64,000 nucleotides of DNA from Yersinia mollaretii ATCC 43969 (GTDB taxonomy: Bacteria; Pseudomonadota; Gammaproteobacteria; Enterobacterales; Enterobacteriaceae): NCBI RefSeq assembly GCF_013282725.1, contig NZ_CP054043.1, positions 4,030,001-4,094,000 on the forward strand, read 5' to 3'. Every line of letters begins with the position of its first letter. Position 1 is the first letter of the stretch. A program made the position numbers and the translations under genes. Under the pieces are notes generated by a model. The model had not been told where the DNA came from. It saw only the letters and a program-made list of their open reading frames with translations, and searched no databases. Below, one piece after another: positions 56,285 to 64,000 of the stretch.

Positions 56285-57295
56285 ATGAAGGTATTGGTCA
56301 CCGGTGCAACCTGTGGGTTAGGCCGAAATGCCGTTGAATATCTCCGCCGTCAGGGTATCAAGGTCATTGCTGCGGGCAACAATGCGGCGATGGGCGCATT
56401 ACTGACAAAAATGGGCGCTGAATTTATTCATGCGGACCTGACCAATCTGGTCTCCTCGCAGGCAAAAGCCATGCTGGCGGATGTCGATACCCTGTGGCAT
56501 TGCTCTAGTTTTACCTCGCCGTGGGGGACTGAGCAGGCTTTTGAGCTGGCCAATGTCCGCGCCACCCGCCGCTTAGGCGAATGGGCTGCCGCCTATGGTG
56601 TGGAGAATTTCATTCATATCTCCTCGCCCGCGATTTACTTCGATTACCATCATCACCGTAATATTCAGGAAGATTTTCGCCCGGCACGTTTCGCCAATGA
56701 ATTCGCCCGCAGCAAAGCCGCCGGTGAGCAGGTGATCCAACAATTGGCGCTCTCCAACCCACAAACGCATTTTACCATCCTGCGCCCACAAGGCTTATTC
56801 GGCCCTCACGACAAAGTGATGCTGCCGCGCCTGCTACAGATGATTAAGCACTATGGCACCCTGCTGCTACCCCGTGGCGGCAGTGCGCTGGTGGATATGA
56901 CCTATCTGGAAAATGCGGTACATGCGATGTGGCTGGCGACCCAAAGTCAAAATACCCTGTCGGGTCGAGCTTACAACATTACCAATCAGCAACCCCGCCC
57001 CTTGCGCACCATCGTGCAACATCTACTCGACGCGCTGGATATGCCGTGCCGCATTCGCTCGGTGCCCTATCCGATGATGGATATCATGGCCAGAGCTATG
57101 GAAAAGCTTGCGAATAAAGCCGAAAAAGAGCCGGTGTTGACACATTATGCTGTCGCTAAACTCAATTTTGATCTGACGCTGGACACGCGACGCGCCGAGC
57201 AAGAGTTGGGCTATCGCCCGATAGTGTCACTGGACGAAGGCATTAATCGCACCGCCCTCTGGCTCAAAGATCACGGAAGACTGCGCGGTTTATAG
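56285..57295 (+). CDS. ybjS: NAD-dependent epimerase/dehydratase family protein YbjS
   Basis: Extended short-chain dehydrogenase/reductase, 336 aa from the ATG at 56285 ([20 protein letters not shown]); an in-frame start at 56264 is less likely. The NAD motif TGATCGLG is at residues 6-13. The catalytic serine is in [16 protein letters not shown] (about 118-133); the usual YxxxK active site is replaced or displaced in this group (RSKAAGE lies at the expected place). The substrate is unknown. Neighbours are ybjT and ybjP as in E. coli, but the E. coli genes ybjQ and amiD, which lie next to ybjP there, are missing. Confidence 0.9.
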   Translation: MKVLVTGATCGLGRNAVEYLRRQGIKVIAAGNNAAMGALLTKMGAEFIHADLTNLVSSQAKAMLADVDTLWHCSSFTSPWGTEQAFELANVRATRRLGEWAAAYGVENFIHISSPAIYFDYHHHRNIQEDFRPARFANEFARSKAAGEQVIQQLALSNPQTHFTILRPQGLFGPHDKVMLPRLLQMIKHYGTLLLPRGGSALVDMTYLENAVHAMWLATQSQNTLSGRAYNITNQQPRPLRTIVQHLLDALDMPCRIRSVPYPMMDIMARAMEKLANKAEKEPVLTHYAVAKLNFDLTLDTRRAEQELGYRPIVSLDEGINRTALWLKDHGRLRGL

Positions 57296-57344
57296 CCATT
57301 TCCGGCAAGCATAAGACAGTCATAAAAATAGGTCTTATACTACA

Positions 57345-57429
57345 ATCACTTTCAAAACTATTATTACTTTCAGAACGGCAGTGATTACTTTCAGGACGGC
57401 AGTGGCTTGCACCACTGCGATCACTTTCA
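57345..57429 (+). repeat. Iterated ATYACTTTCA motifs upstream of ybjP
   Basis: The word ATYACTTTCA begins at 57345, 57363, 57384 and 57420. The middle two copies are extended to a 21-bp tandem repeat (57363-57383 and 57384-57404; ATTACTTTCAGRACGGCAGTG, one mismatch). A GCAGTGG/CCACTGC hairpin (57399-57418) lies between copies 3 and 4. Spacings of 18, 21 and 36 bp suggest binding sites. The block ends about 95 bp before the ybjP start. Confidence 0.7.
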
Positions 57430-57525
57430 TCATGTCCCCTAACAACGGGATGCGACAGGCAGGTGCAGCAACCGCCCGCCGCATCAAGTTCGCAGGGTAG
57501 AGATTCTTTCACCTAAGGTCATCAT

Positions 57526-58101
57526 ATGAAAAAGAAAAATATTGCTCTGATTCTTCCTCTCGCCATTCTGCTTAGCGCCTGCACCAGCACCGTCGATCCG
57601 GCGTTTAAAGACATCGGCAGCCGCACAGCACCTTGCGTTGACGGCGGGCCGGATCAAGTAGCGCAACAATTCTATGATCTGCGGGTTCAGCAAATTGGCA
57701 ATCACAGTGGCTTGCCCGACGATAATCTGTCGGCTCAATTTCGCCCCTATCTGAGCCAACCGCTTTACGAAATGATTCAAAACGCCAGAAAACAAGCGGG
57801 CACCCGCACCACGGCCCAAGTCAATAAAACCCAAGCCATTAATGGCGATATCTTCACTAGCCTGCGCGAAGGCAGTACCAGCGCGAATGTGGCCAGCGCC
57901 TCGACCATTCCCAATACCGATGCCCGAAACATTCCGCTGCGTGTTAATTTGACTCATCAGAGCGCAGGTGGCCAGTCGGTGACTTGGCAGGATGAAGTGC
58001 TGATGATCCGCGAAGGCACCTGCTGGGTGGTCGATGATATCCGTTTTATGGGCGTCACAGCCCCCGCCAGTAGCTTGCGTCAGCTACTGGGTGACCACTG
58101 A
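57526..58101 (+). CDS. ybjP: YbjP family lipoprotein
   Basis: 191 aa. Residues 1-18 form a lipoprotein signal peptide with lipobox LLSAC; Cys19 would be the lipidated residue, and the following Thr (not Asp) points to the outer membrane. The C-terminal half matches E. coli YbjP closely (VASASTIPNTDARNIPLRV, DEVLMIREGTCWVVDDIRFMG), with a somewhat longer middle. Function unknown (DUF3828-like). It depends on LolA, also encoded in this window, for sorting. Followed by a strong hairpin. Confidence 0.93.
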   Translation: MKKKNIALILPLAILLSACTSTVDPAFKDIGSRTAPCVDGGPDQVAQQFYDLRVQQIGNHSGLPDDNLSAQFRPYLSQPLYEMIQNARKQAGTRTTAQVNKTQAINGDIFTSLREGSTSANVASASTIPNTDARNIPLRVNLTHQSAGGQSVTWQDEVLMIREGTCWVVDDIRFMGVTAPASSLRQLLGDH

Positions 58102-58113
58102 TCCCACACTTTT

Positions 58114-58147
58114 CGCTTCCGGCAGAAAGAGTTGTCTGTCGGAAGCG
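58114..58147 (+). terminator. Hairpin between ybjP and the chorismate mutase gene
   Basis: CGCTTCCG-g-CAGA ... TCTG-t-CGGAAGCG, 12 paired bases around an 8-nt loop, 13 bp after the ybjP stop. No T-run follows, but a second small GGGGC/GCCCC hairpin (58157-58177) does. It suggests that the downstream gene has its own promoter. Confidence 0.6.
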
Positions 58148-58211
58148 GGTCATACTGGGGCGAAATCTGTCAGCCCCGCGAAAAATTAATGTCAACAAGG
58201 AAGAAGTGGCT

Positions 58212-58757
58212 ATGCACTCAGTTCACCCTGTGATTAAGCTCCTTGCCATCAGCGGATTTTTTGTCGCCATCGCCGCCCAAGCAGCCCCCCAATGTGGGCA
58301 AACCGCTCAGTTGATCAATGCCCGTTTAAGCTATATGAAGGATGTGGCGGGCTATAAAGCGGAAAATCATCTGCCAATAGAAGACATTGCCCAAGAAGAG
58401 AAAGTGATTGATAAAGCACTCGCGGAAGCGGAGTCGTTGGGTCTCAATGCAGCATCAATCAAGCCGTTTATGGTGGCACAAATCAATGCAGCCAAAGCGA
58501 TTCAATACCGCTATCGTGCAGATTGGTTATCACAGCCAGAAACCCATTGGCAGCCCAAGCCACTGGATACCGTGCGCACTCAAATTGGCGAGCTGAGCAG
58601 CAAGACCCTCAAACAGGTAGCGGAAGAGCTGAAAACCTGCGACAAGACGGCCATTGCCGACAAAAGCGTATTCATCAAAACAATACGTCAACATAATCTA
58701 CACACCGCTGATGTGGATATCATCTTCTCAACATTCACTCAGATAACATTGAAATAG
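58212..58757 (+). CDS. Exported chorismate mutase, AroQ-gamma type
   Basis: 181 aa from the ATG at 58212; a GTG six bases upstream is also possible. A signal peptide covers about residues 1-24 (hydrophobic LLAISGFFVAIAAQA, cleavage near AQA-APQ). The mature part is all-helical and fits periplasmic AroQ chorismate mutases: LINARLSYMKDVAGYK supplies the catalytic Arg38 and Lys49, then LPIEDIAQEEKVI, then VAQINAAKAIQYRY with Gln90 and Lys95. Two cysteines (28 and 143) could form the disulfide seen in other secreted members. The reaction would be chorismate to prephenate in the periplasm, outside the normal pathway; the physiological role is unknown. Inserted between ybjP and artP, which are neighbours in E. 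coli. Confidence 0.85.
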   Translation: MHSVHPVIKLLAISGFFVAIAAQAAPQCGQTAQLINARLSYMKDVAGYKAENHLPIEDIAQEEKVIDKALAEAESLGLNAASIKPFMVAQINAAKAIQYRYRADWLSQPETHWQPKPLDTVRTQIGELSSKTLKQVAEELKTCDKTAIADKSVFIKTIRQHNLHTADVDIIFSTFTQITLK

Positions 58758-59045
58758 CGGCCAGTTATTCCTCCCGCCAATGTGTACCGGTTTTCTTCCA
58801 GTAAATCGGTATGCTTTGATTTACAAGTAGATTCCTGTTTTGACTATTTTTTAATCTACCGCTGCGGATACTCTGTCAGATTTATCCATCGCCCGACAAA
58901 TTCCCCCAGAGCAGAGTCAAATCCAAATGTTATGCTGTTATCCCCACTGAACTCTGGTTATTAATAAATTTTAACGCACAAAGATTGCATAAGTATTCCG
59001 TGGAAGTTACCATTCACCGCATCATTGGCTATTCAGATTTGGCGC
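58758..59045 (+). promoter_or_regulatory. Intergenic region and artP promoter
   Basis: 288 bp, AT-rich, no credible gene. Its right end holds the paired ARG boxes described separately. No terminator is evident for the chorismate mutase gene. Confidence 0.55.
58963..59001 (+). promoter_or_regulatory. Paired ARG boxes (ArgR operator) upstream of artP
   Basis: Two 18-bp boxes with the standard 3-bp spacing: 58963-58980 (weaker, about 14 matches) and 58984-59001 (TTGCATAAGTATTCC core, about 15 of 18 consensus matches). They end 44 bp before the artP ATG. ArgR with arginine represses the art genes in E. coli, so this is the expected operator. Confidence 0.75.
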
Positions 59046-59774
59046 ATGAGTATTCAACTTAGCGGAATTAACTGTTACTACGGCGTGCATCAAGCGCTGT
59101 TCGACATCACATTAGACTGTCCGGCAGGTGAAACCTTAGTGTTACTAGGGCCAAGCGGTGCTGGTAAAAGCTCACTGCTGCGCGTACTTAATCTGCTGGA
59201 GATGCCGCGTTCCGGCACCTTGCAGATCGCCGGTAATCACTTCGATTTTACCCAAGCTCCGGGGGCAAAAGCGATTCGCGAATTGCGCCAGAATGTGGGT
59301 ATGGTCTTCCAGCAGTACAATCTTTGGCCGCATCTGTCAGTGGTACAGAATCTGATTGAAGCCCCTTGCCGCGTGCTGGGTCTGTCAAAAGATGAAGCTA
59401 TGGCGCGTGCCCAGAAATTACTGACGCGACTGCGTTTGACTGATTTTGCTGATCGCTTTCCGCTGCACCTTTCCGGTGGTCAGCAGCAGCGCGTGGCCAT
59501 TGCCCGGGCGCTGATGATGGAACCTCAGGTCTTGCTGTTTGACGAACCGACGGCGGCACTCGACCCAGAGATTACCGCGCAAATCGTCAGCATCATCCGT
59601 GAATTGGCCGGAACCGGCATTACTCAAGTCATTGTTACACATGAAGTTGAAGTGGCCCGTAAAACCGCTAGCCGTGTGGTTTACATGGAAAACGGCCACG
59701 TGGTAGAACAAGGCGATGCCAGCCACTTTACTCAACCGACAACCGAAGCTTTTGCCAGCTATCTGTCACATTGA
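59046..59774 (+). CDS. artP: Arginine ABC transporter ATP-binding protein ArtP
   Basis: ATPase of the arginine uptake system ArtPIQM. 242 aa from the ATG at 59046 ([13 protein letters not shown]), as in E. coli; an in-frame start at 59025 is not conserved. Walker [12 protein letters not shown] (about residues 35-45), Q-loop [13 protein letters not shown], signature [15 protein letters not shown], Walker [14 protein letters not shown]-loop VTHEVE. First gene of artPIQM; the ARG boxes lie just upstream, and artI follows after 20 bp. Confidence 0.98.
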   Translation: MSIQLSGINCYYGVHQALFDITLDCPAGETLVLLGPSGAGKSSLLRVLNLLEMPRSGTLQIAGNHFDFTQAPGAKAIRELRQNVGMVFQQYNLWPHLSVVQNLIEAPCRVLGLSKDEAMARAQKLLTRLRLTDFADRFPLHLSGGQQQRVAIARALMMEPQVLLFDEPTAALDPEITAQIVSIIRELAGTGITQVIVTHEVEVARKTASRVVYMENGHVVEQGDASHFTQPTTEAFASYLSH

Positions 59775-59794
59775 TATCTATTTGGGAATTTGCG

Positions 59795-60526
59795 ATGAAA
59801 AAACTAATAATTGCTGCCGTCCTCGCCAGCATCAGTTTGTCAGCCTCGGCCGCTGAAACTATCCGTTTCGCGGCTGAAGCCACCTACCCGCCATTCGAAT
59901 TTATTGATGCCAATAATAAAATGCAGGGCTTCGATATCGATCTGGCGAATGCGCTGTGTAAAGAGATGCAGGCAGACTGCACCTTTACCAATCAGGCGTT
60001 TGACAGCTTGATCCCAAGCCTGAAATTCAAACGTTTTGATGCCGTGATCTCGGGTATGGACATCACCCCTGAGCGCCAAAAACAAGTGGCTTTCACCAAA
60101 CCTTATTATGATAACTCCGCGCTGTTTATCGCTGAGAAAGGGAAAGTGGCTGATTTGGCCGCCCTGAAAGGCAAACGCGTCGGGATGCAGAATGGCTCTA
60201 CCCATCAGAAATACCTGATGGAGAAACACCCTGAAATCACCGCCGTCCCTTACGACAGCTATCAGAATGCGATTCTTGACCTGAAGAATGGCCGTCTGGA
60301 CGCGGTATTTGGTGACACTGCGGTGGTGAATGAGTGGCTGAAGCAGAATAACCAACTGGCTGCGGTCGGCGATAAAGTGACCGATGCTGACTATTTCGGT
60401 ACCGGTTTAGGTATCGCAGTTCGTCAGACCAATACCGAATTACTGGGTAAGTTAGATGCTGCACTGGCGAAAGTGAAAGCCGATGGCACCTATCAGACAA
60501 TTTATAAAAAATGGTTCCAGCAGTAA
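59795..60526 (+). CDS. artI: Arginine ABC transporter substrate-binding protein ArtI
   Basis: Periplasmic binding protein of the family 3 solute-binding class, 243 aa. A signal peptide of about 19 residues (MKKLIIAAVLASISLSASA) precedes AETIRFAAEATYPPFEFID. Typical SBP blocks: GFDIDLANALCKEM, SGMDITPERQKQVAF, GKRVGMQNGSTHQKYL and VFGDTAVVNEWL. Assigned as ArtI by position in artPIQM; it is paralogous to the ArtJ encoded at 62427. An in-frame extension back to 59771 overlaps artP and is not used. Confidence 0.96.
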   Translation: MKKLIIAAVLASISLSASAAETIRFAAEATYPPFEFIDANNKMQGFDIDLANALCKEMQADCTFTNQAFDSLIPSLKFKRFDAVISGMDITPERQKQVAFTKPYYDNSALFIAEKGKVADLAALKGKRVGMQNGSTHQKYLMEKHPEITAVPYDSYQNAILDLKNGRLDAVFGDTAVVNEWLKQNNQLAAVGDKVTDADYFGTGLGIAVRQTNTELLGKLDAALAKVKADGTYQTIYKKWFQQ

Positions 60527-60537
60527 TTTAAGCACCC

Positions 60538-61254
60538 ATGAATGAATTCCAACCTTTAGCAAGCGCCGCCGGTATGACCGTCGGCCTTGCCGTTTGTGCA
60601 CTGGCCCTCGGTCTGGTTCTGGCGATGCTGTTTGCCGTCTGTGAATCATCGCGTTTGAAAGTTGTCAGTTATCTGACGACCGGCTGGGTCACCCTTTTAC
60701 GCGGGCTACCCGAGATTCTGGTGGTTCTGTTTATCTATTTCGGCTCCTCTCAGTTGCTGATGATGCTGTCGGACGGATTTACCCTAAATCTCTATCTATT
60801 TGAGCTACCGATTAAGCTCAATATTGATGATTTCGAGGTCAGCCCATTCCTGTGTGGGGTGATAGCCCTCGCCCTGCTCTACTCAGCTTACGCTTCGCAA
60901 ACTTTACGTGGCGCGCTGAAAGCTGTCCCGATTGGGCAGTGGGAATCTGGGCAAGCACTGGGTTTGAGTCAAGCGGCGATCTTCTTCCGCCTGATTATGC
61001 CGCAGATGTGGCGTCATGCATTACCGGGCTTGGGCAACCAATGGCTGGTGCTGCTGAAAGATACCGCATTGGTGTCGCTAATCAGTGTGAATGACCTGAT
61101 GCTGCAAACCAAAAGCATTGCCACCCGAACTCAGGAACCGTTCACTTGGTATGTGATTGCCGCGGCAATCTATCTGGTCGTGACCCTGTTAAGCCAGTAC
61201 GTGCTCAAATGGATTGAACTCCGCACCACGCGTTTTGAACGGAGCCCATCCTGA
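60538..61254 (+). CDS. artQ: Arginine ABC transporter permease ArtQ
   Basis: Inner-membrane permease, 238 aa, of the HisM/GlnP type. About five hydrophobic helices; the EAA loop that contacts ArtP is at [20 protein letters not shown] (about residues 139-158), and the [15 protein letters not shown] segment is conserved in the family. Its stop overlaps the artM start (ATGA-type overlap), so the two permeases are translationally coupled. Confidence 0.97.
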   Translation: MNEFQPLASAAGMTVGLAVCALALGLVLAMLFAVCESSRLKVVSYLTTGWVTLLRGLPEILVVLFIYFGSSQLLMMLSDGFTLNLYLFELPIKLNIDDFEVSPFLCGVIALALLYSAYASQTLRGALKAVPIGQWESGQALGLSQAAIFFRLIMPQMWRHALPGLGNQWLVLLKDTALVSLISVNDLMLQTKSIATRTQEPFTWYVIAAAIYLVVTLLSQYVLKWIELRTTRFERSPS

Positions 61255-61922
61255 TGCTGGAATACTTACCCGAGATCCTAAAAGGGCTACATACCAGCCT
61301 GACGCTGACTATCGCGTCCTTATTCGTGGCATTGGTGCTATCACTGCTGTTTACCATTGTGTTGACACTGAAAACACCGATTATCACACCGCTGGTCAAA
61401 ATCTATATCACGCTGTTCACTGGTACTCCTCTGCTGGTACAGATCTTTTTGATCTATTACGGCCCTGGGCAGTTCCCGGCTATCCGTGAATATCCGTGGT
61501 TATGGAGCTTGCTGTCACAACCATGGTTGTGCGCAATGATTGCACTGGCATTGAACAGCGCGGCCTATACCACTCAGTTGTTCTACGGAGCCGTCCGCGC
61601 TATCCCATCAGGTCAGTGGCAATCCTGCGAAGCGCTGGGGATGTCCAAAGCCCAATCTTTACGCATCCTACTGCCATTTGCCTTTAAACGTGCACTCTCA
61701 TCCTATTCCAACGAAGTGGTGTTGGTGTTCAAAAGTACCTCATTGGCCTATACCATTACATTGATGGAAGTAATGGGTTATAGCCAACTGATGTATGGCC
61801 GTACCTATGACGTCATGGTCTTTGGGGCTGCCGGGATTGTGTATCTGTGCGTGAATGGCTTGCTGACGTTATTGATGCGGGTGGTGGAGCGCAGAGCATT
61901 GGCGTTTGAGCGGCGGAATTAG
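61254..61922 (+). CDS. artM: Arginine ABC transporter permease ArtM
   Basis: Second permease of ArtPIQM, 222 aa. Five hydrophobic helices; FTGTPLLVQIFLIYYGPGQF near residue 60 and the EAA loop CEALGMSKAQSLRILLPFAF (about 124-143) are typical. It overlaps artQ by 1 bp. Last gene of the operon; the 61948-62215 element begins 25 bp after its stop and may supply its 3' end. Confidence 0.97.
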   Translation: MLEYLPEILKGLHTSLTLTIASLFVALVLSLLFTIVLTLKTPIITPLVKIYITLFTGTPLLVQIFLIYYGPGQFPAIREYPWLWSLLSQPWLCAMIALALNSAAYTTQLFYGAVRAIPSGQWQSCEALGMSKAQSLRILLPFAFKRALSSYSNEVVLVFKSTSLAYTITLMEVMGYSQLMYGRTYDVMVFGAAGIVYLCVNGLLTLLMRVVERRALAFERRN

Positions 61923-61947
61923 GGGGAATCCCCTATCCCCGTAGATT

Positions 61948-62215
61948 GGATCAGGGTTCGGTTGATATTCGTTCAGACTATCAGTTCGGTTGACATGAGA
62001 TCGGTGTTCACTTTGCCTCCGATGCCTCAACCGCCAATGGGGTTACAAGCGCGTAACCCCCTTGGAACCCCTGCGCTAGCGCACGTATCGCTTGCCCACT
62101 TCGTGGGTGCCCTCGCTCAAATGTGCTTTTAACTTCAAGGTCAAAACCACGGTTTTGATTTTGCCTTTCTCTTTTGATCTTAAGCGCTGAACGACTATCA
62201 CCCGAAACCTGATCC
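61948..62215. mobile_element. MITE-like element with 29-bp terminal inverted repeats
   Basis: The left end (61948-61976, beginning GGATCAGGGTTCGGTTGATA) is repeated inverted at the right end (62187-62215) with 26 of 29 positions identical. The 268-bp interior holds a chain of small palindromes: GGGGTTAC/GTAACCCC (62039-62060), TGCGCTAGCGCA (62072-62083), CCCAC/GTGGG (62095-62107) and TCAAAACC/GGTTTTGA (62141-62158). No reading frame codes for a transposase. It therefore looks like a non-autonomous miniature element or structured intergenic repeat. A clear target duplication was not found. Multi-copy status was not tested. Confidence 0.65.
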
Positions 62216-62289
62216 GATATCCAACAACCGAACCAATCATCCCCCTCTTCTCTTAAAAAAATAAAAAAACTAAATTTTTAATCACATTA

Positions 62290-62328
62290 CTTGCATATAA
62301 ATTCATAAACTGGCAATGTAAATGCCAT
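62290..62328 (+). promoter_or_regulatory. Paired ARG boxes (ArgR operator) upstream of artJ
   Basis: Box 1 (62290-62307, core TTGCATATAAATTCATA) matches about 16 of 18 consensus positions; box 2 (62311-62328, TGGCAATGTAAATGCCAT) is weaker but palindromic. The 3-bp gap between them is the standard ArgR hexamer spacing. They lie about 100 bp before the artJ start. Confidence 0.85.
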
Positions 62329-62426
62329 CAGTTATCCAAATAAATCGCGATAACAAATCACTAGTAACAATAAAATCAATAACTAATAGCACATTCTATT
62401 TATAAAATTCTGACAGGAGTTTAAGC

Positions 62427-63158
62427 ATGAAAAAGTTATTATTGGCAACAATCTTAAGTGGTATGGTTTTCAGTGCTACCGCAGCGGAGACTATCCGTTT
62501 TGCCGCCTCAGCCACCTACCCGCCATTTGAATCAATTGGTGCCAATAATGAGATTGTCGGCTTTGATATGGATCTGGCAAAAGCATTATGTAAGCAAATG
62601 GAAGCCAACTGCACATTCACTAATCAAGCCTTTGATAGCCTGATCCCAGCACTTAAATTCAAACGTTATGATGCTGTTATCTCCGGTATGGACATCACGC
62701 CGGAACGTAGCAAGCAAGTCGCCTTCACCCAACCTTACTATGCCAACTCAGCCATCGTGATCGCCCCAAAAGGCAAGTTCAGCTCTTTTGCTGATCTGAA
62801 AGGCAAGAAAATTGGGATGGAAAACGGGACGACGCATCAGAAATATTTGCAAGATAAGCACCCTGAAATCCAAACCGTGGCTTATGACAGCTATCAAAAT
62901 GCCATTATTGACCTGAAAAATGGCCGTATTGATGGGGTATTTGGCGATACTGCGGTAGTGAATGAGTGGCTGAAAACCAACCCGAATCTGGCGTCAGTGG
63001 GCGAGCATGTGACTGACCCGCAATATTTCGGGACGGGTCTGGGGATTGCTGTGCGCCCAGATAACACCGCACTGCTGGAAAAACTAAATAAAGCCATTGA
63101 TGCGGTGAAAGCTGATGGGACATATAAAGCCATCAATGATAAGTGGTTCCCTCAATAA
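62427..63158 (+). CDS. artJ: Arginine-binding periplasmic protein ArtJ
   Basis: Periplasmic arginine-binding protein, 243 aa. Signal peptide MKKLLLATILSGMVFSATA (19 residues), then AETIRFAASATYPPFESIGA. It matches E. coli ArtJ more closely than ArtI, e.g. ESIGANNEIVGFDMDLAKAL and GMENGTTHQKYLQDKHPE. CAGGAGT precedes the ATG. It is transcribed separately from artPIQM with its own ARG boxes, as in E. coli, so the high-affinity arginine binder can be regulated on its own. Convergent with rlmC with about 40 bp between the stops. Confidence 0.97.
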   Translation: MKKLLLATILSGMVFSATAAETIRFAASATYPPFESIGANNEIVGFDMDLAKALCKQMEANCTFTNQAFDSLIPALKFKRYDAVISGMDITPERSKQVAFTQPYYANSAIVIAPKGKFSSFADLKGKKIGMENGTTHQKYLQDKHPEIQTVAYDSYQNAIIDLKNGRIDGVFGDTAVVNEWLKTNPNLASVGEHVTDPQYFGTGLGIAVRPDNTALLEKLNKAIDAVKADGTYKAINDKWFPQ

Positions 63159-63167
63159 TATTCTGCA

Positions 63168-63206
63168 TACTTGAAGTCGTAGCCAACACCGCTGCGGCTT
63201 CAAGTA
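63168..63206. repeat. Hairpin repeat at the artJ-rlmC junction
   Basis: TACTTGAAG pairs with CTTCAAGTA, and CG and AGC inside continue the stem with one or two mismatches, giving a 39-bp hairpin (63168-63206). This pattern is familiar from short repeats in Yersinia intergenic DNA, but copy number was not tested. It overlaps the last two codons and the stop of rlmC and may serve as terminator for both convergent genes. Confidence 0.6.
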
Positions 63207-64000
63207 CGAAGGATAAGTAGTATAAGGACTTCATAGTGGGCTGTGTGCGGAAACAGATCAAACAACTGCACCCGCTCAATACGATACCCCGTTAACCTAC
63301 TGATATCTTTCGCCATTGTCTCTGCATTACAGCTTGAATAGAGAATGAATTCAGGCGCCATCTGAGCAAGATAATCACAGAGTTCAGCTCCCATTCCGCG
63401 CCGTGGCGGGTTAACTAATACCAATTGCGGTACTTGTGCTTCTGCGGTGGCAAAACGGGTGGAGTCCAACGCGGCAAAACTGACATTTTTTAGCCCTAGT
63501 TGATCCGCTGACTGGCGTGCACAGGCGATGGCTTCGGCGCTGATTTCAATCCCAGTGAGCTGAGTCTCTGGCCCCGCGCAATGTAAACCAAAGCCCCCCA
63601 CACCGCAGAACAGATCCCACATGCTACTGATGCTCAACTCGCGTACCCATTGCCGTGCCGTGGCATAGAGCGAGGCTGCAACTTGCGGATTTGTCTGGAA
63701 AAAACTTTGCGGGCGGATAAACAGTGGCACCTGATTAAACTGCTCAGGTAGCGCCTGCTGCTCAGTCAGGGGGATCTCTCGCTCCCCTTCCAAAATCGCC
63801 ATATGCACCGGCTGAATATTGGCCGAGATCACCGCCAGTTGGGGCAATTGTTGCTGTAACCACGGCAACGCCGCCTGCAATTGCGCCAGTTTGGTTTCAG
63901 AGCGCAAGACAAAGCGCAGCATCAACTCGCCGCTATAGGTGCTTTCAGTCAATAACAGGAATTTAAGCTCGCCGCGCTTGCGGGCAACGTTATAGGGTGT
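63200..64000 (-). CDS. rlmC: 23S rRNA (uracil(747)-C(5))-methyltransferase RlmC (partial, N-terminus beyond window)
   Basis: RNA m5U methyltransferase of the RumB/TrmA type that modifies U747 of 23S rRNA. Only about 266 C-terminal codons lie in the window; the frame runs on to the right edge ([16 protein letters not shown]), so the start and the N-terminal [4Fe-4S] cysteines are outside. SAM-binding [13 protein letters not shown], the substrate loop [10 protein letters not shown] and the catalytic cysteine in [14 protein letters not shown] are present. The last residues (LILLILRT) differ from E. coli (LTLLVKQ) because a hairpin repeat forms the end of the gene. Confidence 0.96.
   Translation of the reverse strand, partial: TPYNVARKRGELKFLLLTESTYSGELMLRFVLRSETKLAQLQAALPWLQQQLPQLAVISANIQPVHMAILEGEREIPLTEQQALPEQFNQVPLFIRPQSFFQTNPQVAASLYATARQWVRELSISSMWDLFCGVGGFGLHCAGPETQLTGIEISAEAIACARQSADQLGLKNVSFAALDSTRFATAEAQVPQLVLVNPPRRGMGAELCDYLAQMAPEFILYSSCNAETMAKDISRLTGYRIERVQLFDLFPHTAHYEVLILLILRT

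Larger units (their letters stand above)
61923..62426. other. Intergenic region between artM and artJ
   Basis: About 500 bp without a gene. The left half is the structured inverted-repeat-bounded element (61948-62215); the right part is AT-rich and carries the artJ promoter with paired ARG boxes (62290-62328). A TCTAATT-like AT-rich tract near 62390-62405 could be the -10 region, but this is weak. Confidence 0.6.

Overview
The window is a stretch of enterobacterial chromosome, most probably from Yersinia or a close relative in the Yersiniaceae. The protein sequences resemble their Escherichia coli counterparts closely, and gene order follows the E. coli 19-20 minute region (rlmC-art-ybj-poxB-hcp-macAB-clpA-cydDC-trxB-ftsK-serS-pfl-aroA-rpsA-msbA). 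The genus assignment is inference from protein and repeat character and was not tested by a search. No prophage, transposase, CRISPR array, rRNA or tRNA gene was found.

Layout. 0.2-7 kb: a lone 2-oxoadipate dioxygenase (ydcJ/hglS type), then comEC-msbA-lpxK on the minus strand. 7-13 kb, minus strand: ihfB, rpsA, cmk, aroA, serC. A periplasmic asparaginase (ansB) diverges from ycaO at 14 kb. 16-20.4 kb: the anaerobic formate operon focA-pflB plus pflA, with a well-placed FNR site. 20.5-29.7 kb, minus strand: ycaD, serS, rarA, lolA, ftsK, lrp. 30.5-36.6 kb, plus strand: trxB, cydDC, aat, infA. 36.8-39.4 kb: clpS-clpA. With aat this brings three N-degron pathway genes within about 4 kb. cspD, macAB, ybjX, ybjD and lysO follow. 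47.5-52.2 kb: hcp-hcr, with FNR-like and NsrR-like sites, and poxB. 52.5-58.8 kb is the most accessory part: an orphan methyltransferase, ltaE-ybjT, ybjS, the lipoprotein ybjP and an exported chorismate mutase of AroQ-gamma type. 59-63.2 kb: the arginine ABC transporter artPIQM plus a second binding-protein gene artJ, both transcription units with paired ARG boxes. The window ends inside rlmC.

Functionally the region is core metabolism and cell-cycle machinery: lipid A export (MsbA, LpxK), outer-membrane lipoprotein carriage (LolA), chromosome segregation (FtsK), translation (RpsA, InfA, SerS), aromatic and serine synthesis (AroA, SerC), anaerobic pyruvate and formate metabolism (FocA, PflB, PflA), nitrosative stress (Hcp, Hcr) and redox balance (TrxB, CydDC).

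Nothing here is clearly a new multi-gene system. The best leads are non-coding or accessory: a 268-bp element with 29-bp terminal inverted repeats between artM and artJ (61948-62215); a hairpin repeat that supplies the last codons of rlmC (63168-63206); iterated ATYACTTTCA motifs before ybjP (57345-57429); a terminator-like hairpin in the cydDC leader (31653-31693); a duplicated module in the FtsK linker; and the two inserted genes for a methyltransferase and an exported chorismate mutase. Compared from memory with E. coli K-12, ycaL, aqpZ, amiD, ybjQ and serW are not found at the corresponding positions.
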